DNA of 37,367 nucleotides from an uncultured Prevotellaceae bacterium (GTDB lineage: Bacteria; Bacteroidota; Bacteroidia; Bacteroidales; Bacteroidaceae). The stretch covers positions 1 to 37,367 of the forward strand of contig CADAOD010000025.1 in assembly GCA_902789415.1 (NCBI GenBank), given 5' to 3'. The position numbers and the translations under genes were made by a program. Positions 15,048 through 23,336 of this stretch are shown piece by piece; positions within the stretch are counted from its first letter, which is position 1; every line of letters starts with the position of its first letter. Under the pieces are notes generated by a model. That model did not search any database and was not told the DNA's origin. It was given only the letters and a program-made list of their open reading frames with translations.

Positions 15048-17057
15048 ATGAAACATTTATCAACAATCCTGCTGCTTGCAGCCAGTATGAGTGCTGGAGC
15101 ACAGACTCACGTTCTTGACGTGAACACCAAGAAATTAGGGGCACCCGTACAGCCTACGATGTACGGTATCTTTTTCGAGGATATCAACTATGCTGCTGAT
15201 GGCGGCCTGTATGCCGAACTGGTGATGAACCGCTCGTTTGAGTATCCCAACCACTTTGCCGGATGGGATGTTTCGGGCAATGTGACCATTAAGGACGACG
15301 GTCCCTTTGAGCGCAACCCTCACTACGCACGCATGGCACCTACCGGACATAGCGACAAGCACTCGATGCTTGAGAACCGTGGTTTCTTTGGCATGGGCGT
15401 AAAGGGCGGTCAGGAGTACCGTTTCTCGGTTTGGGCCCGCGTACCCGATGGCGGCAAGGCCAAGCTGTGGATCGACCTGGTTGACAACGCCACCATGGGC
15501 GAAGACCAGAAGCTGTGCAACGCTGGCGTAGAGGTTAGCGGCAGCGAGTGGAAGAAGTACACAGCTATCCTGAAGCCCAAGACCACCTTTGCTAAGGCGC
15601 ACCTGCGCGTATGGGCAGATAGTAAGGTAACTACCGATGTGGAGCACATCAGTCTGTTCCCAACCGACACATGGAAGGGTCGCGAGAACGGCATGCGTAA
15701 GGACTTGGCTCAGGCCCTGTTTGATATGCACCCAGGCGTATTCCGTTTCCCTGGTGGCTGTATTGTTGAGGGTACCGATCTGGCTACACGCTACCAGTGG
15801 AAGAACACCGTTGGTCCCGTTGAGAACCGACCACTGAACGAGAACCGCTGGCACTATACATTTACCAACCGTTACTTCCCTGATTACTATCAGAGCTACG
15901 GACTGGGATTCTTTGAATTCTTCCAGTTGTGCGAGGACTTTGGTTCGGAGGCACTGCCTGTTATCTCATGCGGACTCTCGTGTCAGTTCCAGAACCCTGA
16001 TCCTACTAAGCCTGGTGTACATGTAGCATTGGACGAGCTGGAGCCATATATCCAGGACGCGCTCGACCTGATTGAGTTTGCTAACGGTCCTGCCGACAGC
16101 AAATGGGGTAAGGTGCGCGCTGAGATGGGCCATCCAGAGCCATTCAACCTGAAGTTCTTAGGTGTAGGTAACGAGCAGTGGGACTACGACGAGGCACACG
16201 GCGGCTTTGGTCCTGTATTCACAGCACGCCTGAAGAAGTTCAGCGATGCTATCCGCAAGAAGTATCCTAACATCAAGCTTATCGGTACCACAGGTCCTAA
16301 CTCAGAGGGTTGGGATTTCGACCTGCTGCAGCCTCGTATGAAGGAGCTGAAGGTAGACCTGTACGACGAGCACTACTATCGCAACGAGAAGTGGTTCCTG
16401 AGCCACGGATTGCGTTACGACTCATACGACCGCAAGGGTCCAAAGGTATTTGCTGGTGAGTATGCCTGTCACGGTAGCAACAAGCACAAGTGGAACCACT
16501 ATTATACATCGCTGTTAGAGGCTGCCCACATGACTGGTATTGAGCGCAATGCCGACATTGTACACATGGCTACCTATGCCCCACTCTTTGCACATGTTGA
16601 GGGTTGGCAGTGGCGTCCAGATGCTATCTGGTACGACAACCTGCGTATGTTCAAGTCGGTTAGCTACTATGTTCAGCAGCTTTACGCCATGAACAAGGGT
16701 ACTAACGTACTGAAGCTGACAATGAACAAGAAGCCCGTAGCTGGTCAGGACGGTCAGGACGGACTGTTTGCATCGAGCGTATGGGATGCCACAACAGGCG
16801 AGGTAATCGTAAAGGTGGTTAACACAGGCGATCAGGCTCAGCCAATAAATATCCAGCTGCAGGGCATCAAGGGTGCTCGCACCGCTAACACCATCACCCT
16901 TTGTCACGATGGCATGGACGACGAGAACACACTCGACGAGCCCGAGAAGATTATCCCTCAGCCAGGTACATGCCAGGTAGAGGCCGGCAAGCTGGCTGCA
17001 TACATCAACGACAACCTGCCCGCTAAGAGTTTCCGTATCTACAAGATTAAAAAGTAA
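15048..17057 (+). CDS. Alpha-L-arabinofuranosidase, GH51
   Basis: The enzyme releases L-arabinofuranose from arabinoxylan, arabinan or their oligomers with retention. The 669-residue protein has a signal peptide (MKHLSTILLLAASMSAGA), an early YGIFFEDINYAADGG motif typical of GH51, an inserted beta-sandwich resembling a CBM4_9-like module (about 85-205), and a catalytic barrel with acid/base Glu376 (GVGNEQW) and nucleophile Glu471 (FAGEYA). A C-terminal beta domain (about 560-669) completes the fold. Export to the periplasm is expected. It is divergent from the kinase-symporter-receiver operon across a 162-bp shared control region, and is closed by its own terminator. There is no SusC/SusD pair nearby. 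Confidence 0.94.
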   Translation: MKHLSTILLLAASMSAGAQTHVLDVNTKKLGAPVQPTMYGIFFEDINYAADGGLYAELVMNRSFEYPNHFAGWDVSGNVTIKDDGPFERNPHYARMAPTGHSDKHSMLENRGFFGMGVKGGQEYRFSVWARVPDGGKAKLWIDLVDNATMGEDQKLCNAGVEVSGSEWKKYTAILKPKTTFAKAHLRVWADSKVTTDVEHISLFPTDTWKGRENGMRKDLAQALFDMHPGVFRFPGGCIVEGTDLATRYQWKNTVGPVENRPLNENRWHYTFTNRYFPDYYQSYGLGFFEFFQLCEDFGSEALPVISCGLSCQFQNPDPTKPGVHVALDELEPYIQDALDLIEFANGPADSKWGKVRAEMGHPEPFNLKFLGVGNEQWDYDEAHGGFGPVFTARLKKFSDAIRKKYPNIKLIGTTGPNSEGWDFDLLQPRMKELKVDLYDEHYYRNEKWFLSHGLRYDSYDRKGPKVFAGEYACHGSNKHKWNHYYTSLLEAAHMTGIERNADIVHMATYAPLFAHVEGWQWRPDAIWYDNLRMFKSVSYYVQQLYAMNKGTNVLKLTMNKKPVAGQDGQDGLFASSVWDATTGEVIVKVVNTGDQAQPINIQLQGIKGARTANTITLCHDGMDDENTLDEPEKIIPQPGTCQVEAGKLAAYINDNLPAKSFRIYKIKK

Positions 17058-17081
17058 TCAAGTATTACAAAAAATACGCAA

Positions 17082-17112
17082 AGAGTCCCGCTTCATGGCG
17101 GGATTCTTTTTA
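17082..17112 (+). terminator. Terminator of the arabinofuranosidase gene
   Basis: Core arms tcccgc (17086-17091) and gcggga (17098-17103), partly extended by agag/ttct, are followed by a T-rich stretch. Confidence 0.8.
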
Positions 17113-17186
17113 TATATACAATCACGCGTACAGTTAAATATTCTAAAATAGTAATGCAGCATACAGAAAAATAGTAAGAATATTTG

Positions 17187-17194
17187 TAATTTTG
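17187..17194 (+). promoter_or_regulatory. -7 box for the membrane-protein gene at 17222
   Basis: TAATTTTG fits the -7 consensus. Transcription should start near 17201, which favours the ATG at 17222 over the one at 17207. A -33 TTTG at the right distance is not evident. Confidence 0.5.
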
Positions 17195-17221
17195 CAGACC
17201 GAAAACATGTTTTATCACAAT

Positions 17222-18193
17222 ATGAAAAAAGAAATCATTGACATTTGCACAAAATTTGTGGCTGGTATCTTAGTTACAGTGGGCATTTTTGCCGCAGTAC
17301 CCATGATTATGCTGGCCATGGACATTATTGGGGTAAGAATGGCTCCCGAGGGTATGAACCTGCCATTCGCATTCAAAAGACTTGGACTTGACGCTTTGGA
17401 AGCCAGCGACCCAGGTGTACTAACTACTTACGTTGTTACTTTGGCTACAGCCGTGCTGGCTGCTATCTACGCACTGTTGCACGCTATCGGCAGAGTATCG
17501 TTTAACTTCGCGCCCATGAAACGCATTGAGCAGATTGTTGTAGGTGCCATCTTCGTGGTATCACTCTGCGTATTGCTGCCTACATTGAAGACTATCCTCG
17601 ATGCCACAGCAAAGGCACTGGTTCCACAGGAGGAGAATCGCAACACCTATATGGGTATAGAGATGGACGAGTTCAGCAAGAACTACCTGATTAAGAACGG
17701 TTGGACACTGGTAAAGCACGAGCACTGCGACGACAACTACGTACGTAAGGGCGAATACTTTACAGGCGACCCCGAGCACCCATACCTTGACGCTTGGAAC
17801 CCTGCAGGACAGCAGGTTTACCATGCTGAGAAGAAAATGTCGGTTGAGCCTGGTACATACCGCGTAATTTGTAATGCACGTGCCGAGGGTAACGGTTGTT
17901 ACATTTTTGCTACTACAACCAGCAAGAAGAGCGGACTGAAGCTGGCCGAGGTACCTCACTACGGCAACAGCGGTGGTGAACTGTGGGAGAACGCTCCCGA
18001 GGGTTCGGACATTAAGGAGGCCAACAACGGCGAGGGCTACGGTTGGAGCAAGGTGGTAATTACCATCGAAGTAAAGGAGGATGATACACTGGTATTTGGT
18101 GTAACAACCGACAAGGGCTTCACTGGTAAGGCCTACAACTCAAAGTGGTTCTCGGCAGCCGACTTCGAGGTTGAGCGCCTGAACATGAACTAA
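17222..18193 (+). CDS. Membrane protein with a C-terminal beta-sandwich-like domain, unknown
   Basis: I do not recognise the family. The 323-residue protein (from the ATG at 17222) has three hydrophobic helices (about 12-36, 70-93 and 106-125), with a conserved-looking NLPFAFKRLG loop between the first two. The rest (about 140-323) is soluble and beta-rich, with a pattern like that of galactose-binding or carbohydrate-binding modules: VYHAEKKMSVEPGTYRV, NGCYIFATTT, a VVITIEV strand, DDTLVFGVTTDKG and the closing WFSAADFEVERL. With three helices, the C-terminal domain is probably on the far side of the membrane from the N-terminus. It stands alone, with an upstream promoter and a convergent gene 9 nt downstream. 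Confidence 0.8.
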   Translation: MKKEIIDICTKFVAGILVTVGIFAAVPMIMLAMDIIGVRMAPEGMNLPFAFKRLGLDALEASDPGVLTTYVVTLATAVLAAIYALLHAIGRVSFNFAPMKRIEQIVVGAIFVVSLCVLLPTLKTILDATAKALVPQEENRNTYMGIEMDEFSKNYLIKNGWTLVKHEHCDDNYVRKGEYFTGDPEHPYLDAWNPAGQQVYHAEKKMSVEPGTYRVICNARAEGNGCYIFATTTSKKSGLKLAEVPHYGNSGGELWENAPEGSDIKEANNGEGYGWSKVVITIEVKEDDTLVFGVTTDKGFTGKAYNSKWFSAADFEVERLNMN

Positions 18194-18202
18194 TGAAAGT
18201 GA

Positions 18203-19048
18203 TTAAGAGTCCTGGTGATAGGTTATCAAACCTTCTAAGGGACTCTTTAATATAGTACCTACATGATAGCCTAGTGTTTGCAGCACTAGGCTTAATTGTG
18301 CTTGATAATACCAGGCAATACTGCCCACAAACGATACGGGCAACTCAGGACGACCATAACGCGACAGTTGCAGATTAACAAAATCGCTAAAGGCACTGTA
18401 AACCATCTCACGGATACCATCATCGTCGAGATGGCGGTGGATGAACTCTGAGAACGATGCCAGGAAACGATTAGGCTGCGGCTGACGGTAAACCTTATCA
18501 ATAATATCCGACAATTTAAGCTTTGTTTCCTGTTCGAAAATCATACGCATACGCTGCGACAGAACGCCGGTATACAGATCGTGGATTAAATGCTTACCCA
18601 ACACAGCACCACTACCTTCATCGCCAAGGATATAGCCCAAAGCAGGTGTGTTATGAACAATCTTATAGCCATCGAAAACACACGTGTTTGCACCTGTTCC
18701 AAGAATACATGCCACACCCGAAGTATGACCACACAAAGCACGGGCGGCGCCTAACATATCGCTATGAGCCTCGATAGTATGGGCAGCAGGAAACACCTCG
18801 CGTAGCATATCAGTTACATGCTCCTCGACCTCTGGACGCACACCACTACCATAAAAATATACATCGGTAATCTCAGCATCGCCCAACTGGGGGAGCAGTT
18901 CGTGAACAAGCACATCGCGGAACTCGCTATCTGACATGTGGAACGGATTAAGACCCACGGTATGGGCCTCGATAGGCTGGATAGAGTTGTCGGCATTGAT
19001 ACAAACCCAATCGGTCTTTGTACTGCCACTGTCGGCTATGAGTTTCAT
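18203..19048 (-). CDS. BadF/BadG-family amino-sugar kinase (GlcNAc or MurNAc kinase-like)
   Basis: The 281-residue product has the actin-like ATPase fold of the N-acetylglucosamine kinase/MurK group: phosphate-1 loop IADSGSTKTDW (4-14), the second phosphate loop ILGTGANT, and GDEGSGAVLGK. These kinases phosphorylate free N-acetylglucosamine or N-acetylmuramic acid recovered from the cell wall or host glycans. The length matches Tannerella MurK-type enzymes. No murQ, murT or nagB neighbour is present, so the substrate is open. Start at the ATG 19048 (MKLIADSG) rather than 6 nt upstream. It is divergent from the MscS-family gene. Confidence 0.85.
   Translation of the reverse strand: MKLIADSGSTKTDWVCINADNSIQPIEAHTVGLNPFHMSDSEFRDVLVHELLPQLGDAEITDVYFYGSGVRPEVEEHVTDMLREVFPAAHTIEAHSDMLGAARALCGHTSGVACILGTGANTCVFDGYKIVHNTPALGYILGDEGSGAVLGKHLIHDLYTGVLSQRMRMIFEQETKLKLSDIIDKVYRQPQPNRFLASFSEFIHRHLDDDGIREMVYSAFSDFVNLQLSRYGRPELPVSFVGSIAWYYQAQLSLVLQTLGYHVGTILKSPLEGLITYHQDS
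18205..18247. terminator. Possible bidirectional terminator between convergent genes
   Basis: Outer arms aagagtcc (18205-18212) and ggactctt (18240-18247) and inner arms aggtt and aacct form a branched hairpin at the convergent 3' ends. No strong T run follows on either strand, so the call is tentative. Confidence 0.35.
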
Positions 19049-19080
19049 AAACAAGCTGTGTTAAAGGATTTAATTTGGTG

Positions 19081-19088
19081 CAAAAGTA
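19081..19088 (-). promoter_or_regulatory. -7 box for the amino-sugar kinase
   Basis: TACTTTTG on the minus strand lies 32 nt before the ATG at 19048. No clear -33 box. Confidence 0.5.
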
Positions 19089-19131
19089 ATAAAAAAATTG
19101 GAGAACATGCAGAAAATAAAGAAAAAAAGAG

Positions 19132-19139
19132 TAATTTTG
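19132..19139 (+). promoter_or_regulatory. -7 box for the MscS-family gene
   Basis: TAATTTTG lies 29 nt before the ATG at 19169 and excludes in-frame starts further upstream, which fall in the kinase gene. Confidence 0.55.
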
Positions 19140-19168
19140 CAAGCAGAACAAAAGAACTTGATACAGAA

Positions 19169-21517
19169 ATGAAAAGATTATTGGTATTATGCCTGTTCGC
19201 TTTGGCCATCGTAACAGACGCTGGTGCGGTACTGAAAGAGAAGGATTTGGAACAGACGCTGGGTATTCTGCGTACTGAACTAAAGCAATATAACAACGAG
19301 CTCGATCATAGATCGACGGCACGTAAGGAGCGTACCCGACTGCTGATACAGCAGCTGATGGGCACCACGAAACGAGCAGATCAGAACGCGTTGATGCTGT
19401 ACTCGCAGCAGCAGGACAACGTGTTCGATCTGACTTACGCCTGTCATGAGGCCACACAGCAGTACCACAATTTCCACAAACAGCAGCTGCCATTTACCAA
19501 TTTCCTGGAGAAGACCGAAGGAGAGATTGCCAGATACGACAGCTTGATAAAACATCTGCAAGGCATATCTACACGCATCATGACCAAATACGGCTCACAG
19601 AATCGTGACTCTTGCTTGGTGCTGGCAAAGAGCATCCGCGAAAAGCTGGAGGTGAACGCCAACACACTGCGCCGCAACATCTATCTGTACACAAAAGCCG
19701 AGAACCGACTGAGCGAGTTGAACGAATACGCCAACAAGCGATACAACGAGATACAGAAGAACATCTTTGTGAACGGTGGCGACAGCTACCCCACCCTGCT
19801 GAAGAACTTAAGCAGGCGCTGGCAACAGATGACCGACAACTTACGAAAGAAGTACAGCTTTAATGCCAATGCCAACTCGCAATGGAGTCCGCAGTGGATA
19901 TTCGGTATGTTCCTTGGTATCGTGTTCTACGTCATCGTATCTATCATACTCAACCTACTGTTCTTCAAGTTCGCGCTACCCAACAGATTCAAGACCGAAG
20001 AGTTTAAGAAAAAGCGCGTATGCATTATCATGGCTACCACTACGGTAACCTTTGCCATCATACAGGGACTGGTAATCAACAACTCGAGCCAGAACTTCCT
20101 GATTATGGCCTCAGGACTGCTGGTAGAGTACTCATGGCTGCTGGGTGTGATTCTGTTCTCGCTGCTGATGCGCGTAAAGGGCGACCAGATAAAGAGTGCA
20201 TTCCGCATCTACGCACCATTGATTGCAGTGGGATTCGTGGTTATCGGATGCCGCATTATCCTGATTCCTAACGAACTGGTAAACTTAGTACTGCCTCCCG
20301 TTCTGTTGCTTTGCACACTGTGGCAATGGCTGGTGATTCGCCGACACAATCAGAACATTCCGCGAAGCGACATCTTCTACACCTATATTTCGCTCATGGT
20401 GTTTGTGGCATCGGTAGTTTGCTCGCTGATAGGCTACACACTGTTTGCTGTGCAGCTCATCATCTGGTGGATTATGCAGCTGACGTGTATCCTGACCATC
20501 AACTGTCTGAGCCGCTACCTTGAGATTTACGCTAAGCGTAAGCGACTGATGCAGAAGCCGATATCGAAGACATGGGCTTACTACTTAGTAGAGAAGACGG
20601 TGATACCAATTATGAGCGTACACTCGGTGATGCTGAGTATTTACTGGGCTGCCAAGGTGTTCAACCTCACGGATATGTGTCTCAAGATATTCTTCCACCC
20701 ATTCATCAACATGGTGAACGCACAGAATGAGCCTACACTTACGGTATCAATCATCAAACTTACGATGGTGATAAACATGTGGTTCATCTTCCGCTACATA
20801 TCGAAGACAGTGCTGGCATTCCTCAGAATGCACTATCAGATTACCGACCCATCGACAGCCGCCAGTAAGGAGGTGATGGGACGAAACGTGATACAGGTGC
20901 TGGTGTGGGGCGCATGGCTGATGTTCTCGCTATCACTATTCAACATCAGTCTGGCTTGGCTGCTTGCCATCTCAGGAGGTCTGTCAACCGGTATCGGTTT
21001 TGCGTCGAAAGATATCATCGAGAACATCTACTACGGCGCCTCGCTGATGGCTGGCCGTATTAAGGTGGGCGACTGGATTGACGTAGATGGCACCATGGGA
21101 AAGGTGGTATCTATCAGCTATACATCAACAATCATCGAATCGATTCAGGGCGAGGTGATTACCTTCCAGAATGCGCAGCTGTTCACTAAGAACTACAAGA
21201 ACCTGACTCGCAACCATGGTTACGTGCTGGCTACCATCCCATTCGGTGTGGCCTATGGCTCGAACCTGAAGGAGGTGACCACGATGGTTGAAGAGGCTGT
21301 AAACGCTATGCACAACGAGTATATCGACCCAGAGAAGCGTGCCAAGTGTATTGTATCCGAGATGGCCGACTCGAGTGTTAACTTCAAACTGTTTGTATGG
21401 GCCGATGCTCCTAAGCGCTCGCACGTTATCAGCGAGGTACTGAAGTGCGTTTACGATACGCTGAACGAGCACAACATCAGCATCCCATTCCCACAAAGAG
21501 ATGTACACATGGTATAA
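19169..21517 (+). CDS. Large MscS-family mechanosensitive channel (MscK-like layout)
   Basis: These channels open under membrane tension to release solutes after osmotic downshock. The 782-residue protein has a signal peptide (MKRLLVLCLFALAIVTDAGA), a helical, coiled-coil-rich periplasmic region (about 20-235), then about ten membrane helices from about 242 on. The MscS core is at the C-terminus: pore helix with AISGGLSTGIGFASKDIIENI (near 600), the beta domain GRIKVGDWIDVDGTMGKV, the TIIESIQGEVITFQNAQL segment, and the alpha/beta end ISIPFPQRDVHMV. An in-frame upstream ATG at 18938 is inside the divergent kinase gene and is rejected. The periplasmic domain is much shorter than in E. coli MscK. 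No visible link to neighbours. Confidence 0.92.
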   Translation: MKRLLVLCLFALAIVTDAGAVLKEKDLEQTLGILRTELKQYNNELDHRSTARKERTRLLIQQLMGTTKRADQNALMLYSQQQDNVFDLTYACHEATQQYHNFHKQQLPFTNFLEKTEGEIARYDSLIKHLQGISTRIMTKYGSQNRDSCLVLAKSIREKLEVNANTLRRNIYLYTKAENRLSELNEYANKRYNEIQKNIFVNGGDSYPTLLKNLSRRWQQMTDNLRKKYSFNANANSQWSPQWIFGMFLGIVFYVIVSIILNLLFFKFALPNRFKTEEFKKKRVCIIMATTTVTFAIIQGLVINNSSQNFLIMASGLLVEYSWLLGVILFSLLMRVKGDQIKSAFRIYAPLIAVGFVVIGCRIILIPNELVNLVLPPVLLLCTLWQWLVIRRHNQNIPRSDIFYTYISLMVFVASVVCSLIGYTLFAVQLIIWWIMQLTCILTINCLSRYLEIYAKRKRLMQKPISKTWAYYLVEKTVIPIMSVHSVMLSIYWAAKVFNLTDMCLKIFFHPFINMVNAQNEPTLTVSIIKLTMVINMWFIFRYISKTVLAFLRMHYQITDPSTAASKEVMGRNVIQVLVWGAWLMFSLSLFNISLAWLLAISGGLSTGIGFASKDIIENIYYGASLMAGRIKVGDWIDVDGTMGKVVSISYTSTIIESIQGEVITFQNAQLFTKNYKNLTRNHGYVLATIPFGVAYGSNLKEVTTMVEEAVNAMHNEYIDPEKRAKCIVSEMADSSVNFKLFVWADAPKRSHVISEVLKCVYDTLNEHNISIPFPQRDVHMV

Positions 21518-21551
21518 AAACCGCATGAAACTTAAATTATTTTATAAATAA

Positions 21552-21583
21552 TTTGGAGGTTTTAGATAAAATGCGTATTTTTG
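21552..21583 (+). promoter_or_regulatory. Promoter for the kdsA-led envelope operon
   Basis: TTTG (21552-21555) and TATTTTTG (21576-21583) have a 20-bp spacer. A perfect 9-bp AT-only inverted repeat (21534-21542 with 21546-21554) overlaps the -33 box and could be an operator. The start of transcription would be near 21590. Confidence 0.78.
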
Positions 21584-21594
21584 CAGCATAAAAT

Positions 21595-22362
21595 ATGAGC
21601 AATATGACAACTATCATAGCAGGACCTTGCGTTATCGAGTCGGCAGAATTGCTGGACACGGTAGCGCAGAAATTGTTGAGCATCAACAAAACATATAGAA
21701 CTGATATTATATTTAAAGCCTCGTTCGATAAGGCTAACCGCACATCGATTACATCATTCCGTGGCCCTGGTATCGACCGTGGACTGCAGATGTTGGCAGA
21801 TATCAAATCGAAGTACGGACTGCGCATACTGACGGATATCCACGAGAGCTGGCAGGCTAAGCCCGTTGGCGAGGTGTGCGACGTGATCCAGATACCAGCC
21901 TTTTTGTGTCGACAGACCGATTTGATTGTAGCAGCTGCCAAGACTGGTGCTGTAGTAAACATTAAGAAAGCCCAGTTCCTGAGTGGTAAGGATATGGTTT
22001 ACCCCGTAGGCAAGGCTAAGGATGCCGGTGCCAAGGAGGTATGGCTTACTGAGCGTGGCAACATGATGGGCTACAACAACCTGGTGGTAGATTTCCGTAA
22101 CATACCCGACATGCTGGAGATTGTACCAACGGTTATCATGGACTGTACACATAGTGTTCAGCGCCCAGGTGGCAGCGATGGAAAGACAGGTGGCGATCGC
22201 CGCTTTGTGCCCCAGATGGCATTGGCTGCAAAGGCCTTCGGCGCTACAGGTTACTTCTTCGAGGTACACCCCACTCCCGATCAGGGCCTCAGCGACGCCG
22301 CCAACATGTTAGAGCTTGACAAGCTCGAGCCATTGGTTAAAAAGCTAATCGCTAATGATTAA
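21595..22362 (+). CDS. kdsA: 3-deoxy-8-phosphooctulonate synthase (KDO 8-P synthase), metal-dependent type
   Basis: KdsA condenses arabinose 5-phosphate with phosphoenolpyruvate to Kdo 8-phosphate for the LPS inner core. Motifs: IIAGPCVIES (7-16), FKASFDKANRTS, FRGPG, DIHE, QIPAFLCRQTDL, NIKKAQFLS and TERG. The Cys in AGPC (residue 12) replaces the Asn of the E. coli enzyme and marks the metal-dependent class; the other ligands are visible as His in DCTHSVQ, Glu in FFEVHP and Asp in PDQGLSD. The ATG at 21604 (MTTIIAGPC) is also possible, since the promoter lies so close. The 3' end overlaps kdsD by 8 bp. Confidence 0.96.
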   Translation: MSNMTTIIAGPCVIESAELLDTVAQKLLSINKTYRTDIIFKASFDKANRTSITSFRGPGIDRGLQMLADIKSKYGLRILTDIHESWQAKPVGEVCDVIQIPAFLCRQTDLIVAAAKTGAVVNIKKAQFLSGKDMVYPVGKAKDAGAKEVWLTERGNMMGYNNLVVDFRNIPDMLEIVPTVIMDCTHSVQRPGGSDGKTGGDRRFVPQMALAAKAFGATGYFFEVHPTPDQGLSDAANMLELDKLEPLVKKLIAND

Positions 22363-23314
22363 AATGAAGACAATAAGAGATATCGCAATACAATGTATTA
22401 AGGACGAGGCGGAGGCAGTGCTGAGCCTGATTCCACAGCTGGACGAGAATTTCGACAAAGCTGTAGAACTGATTCTGAACTGCAAAGGCAAAGTGATCGT
22501 CACAGGCGTGGGCAAGAGCGGCCATATCGGTGCCAAGATTGCTGCCACCCTGTCGAGCACGGGCACTCCATCGTTCTTTACAAACCCTCTGGATGTATTC
22601 CACGGCGACTTGGGCGTGATGACGCAGGACGACGTGGTTTTAGCTATATCAAACTCGGGACAGACTGATGAGCTGCTGCGTTTCATCCCCATGGTACTGC
22701 ACATGCAGATACCTATCATAGGCATGAGCGGCAACCCGCAATCGCTGTTGGCCAAATACTCCACCTACCACCTGAACGTGCAGGTTGAGAAAGAGGCTTG
22801 TCCGCTGAACCTGGCTCCTACCAGCAGCACTACAGCACAGCTGACAATGGGCGACGCACTGGCCATAGCATTGATGGAGAAGCGTAACTTCCAGCCACGC
22901 GACTTTGCTCAGTTCCACCCAGGTGGCGAGCTTGGTAAGCGTCTGCTGACTACCGCTCAGGATGTGATGCGTACAGAGGACATGCCAGTATTGCCACCAG
23001 AGATGCATTTGGGCGAGGCCATCATCCTGGTGAGCAAGGGCAAGTTAGGACTTGGTATCGCCATGGTAAACAACGAGATAGTAGGATTAATTACCGACGG
23101 TGACATACGTCGCGCCATGGAGAAATGGCAGGCACAGTTCTTCGACCGTACCGTGAGCGACATCATGACACGCACCCCAAAAGTGGTAAAACCTGATACA
23201 AAGATAACAGAGATTCAAAGAATCATGAACAAATACAAAGTACACTCGGTACTGGTTACTGATGGCGAAAACCACCTGTTAGGTGTGGTTGACCATTACT
23301 CGTGCATGATTTAA
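22355..23314 (+). CDS. kdsD: Arabinose-5-phosphate isomerase (KpsF/GutQ family)
   Basis: It converts ribulose 5-phosphate into arabinose 5-phosphate, the substrate of KdsA. The 319-residue length is standard. The SIS domain (about 35-170) contains GVGKSGHIG (51-59), the FHGDLG loop and SNSGQTDE (99-106), then FHPGGELGKRL. Two CBS domains follow (about 200-315: DVMRTEDMP, ITDGDIRRAM, DIMTRTPKV, VVDHYSC). Start at 22355 overlaps kdsA by 8 bp; an ATG at 22364 just after the kdsA stop would give MKTIRD and is an alternative. Together the two genes supply two consecutive steps of Kdo synthesis. Confidence 0.95.
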   Translation: MIKMKTIRDIAIQCIKDEAEAVLSLIPQLDENFDKAVELILNCKGKVIVTGVGKSGHIGAKIAATLSSTGTPSFFTNPLDVFHGDLGVMTQDDVVLAISNSGQTDELLRFIPMVLHMQIPIIGMSGNPQSLLAKYSTYHLNVQVEKEACPLNLAPTSSTTAQLTMGDALAIALMEKRNFQPRDFAQFHPGGELGKRLLTTAQDVMRTEDMPVLPPEMHLGEAIILVSKGKLGLGIAMVNNEIVGLITDGDIRRAMEKWQAQFFDRTVSDIMTRTPKVVKPDTKITEIQRIMNKYKVHSVLVTDGENHLLGVVDHYSCMI

Positions 23315-23316
23315 TG

Positions 23317-23336
23317 AAGTGTGAACAGTGAACGTT
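23317..23336 (+). repeat. Junction spacer with two 7-bp TGAAC units
   Basis: Two units of the form NGTGAAC run into gtt and the ATG at 23337, echoing the ATTGAAC array and att-ATG ending at 3803-3834. Confidence 0.45.

Noticed and set aside
11566-17057. Polysaccharide utilisation locus around GH51 and XylE
   Set aside because: No SusC/SusD pair, no further glycoside hydrolases and no hybrid or ECF regulator; only a small pentose cluster can be supported.
18938-19168. Extended N-terminus for the MscS-family channel
   Set aside because: The extension lies inside the divergent kinase gene and upstream of the -7 box at 19132; the ATG at 19169 gives a perfect signal peptide.
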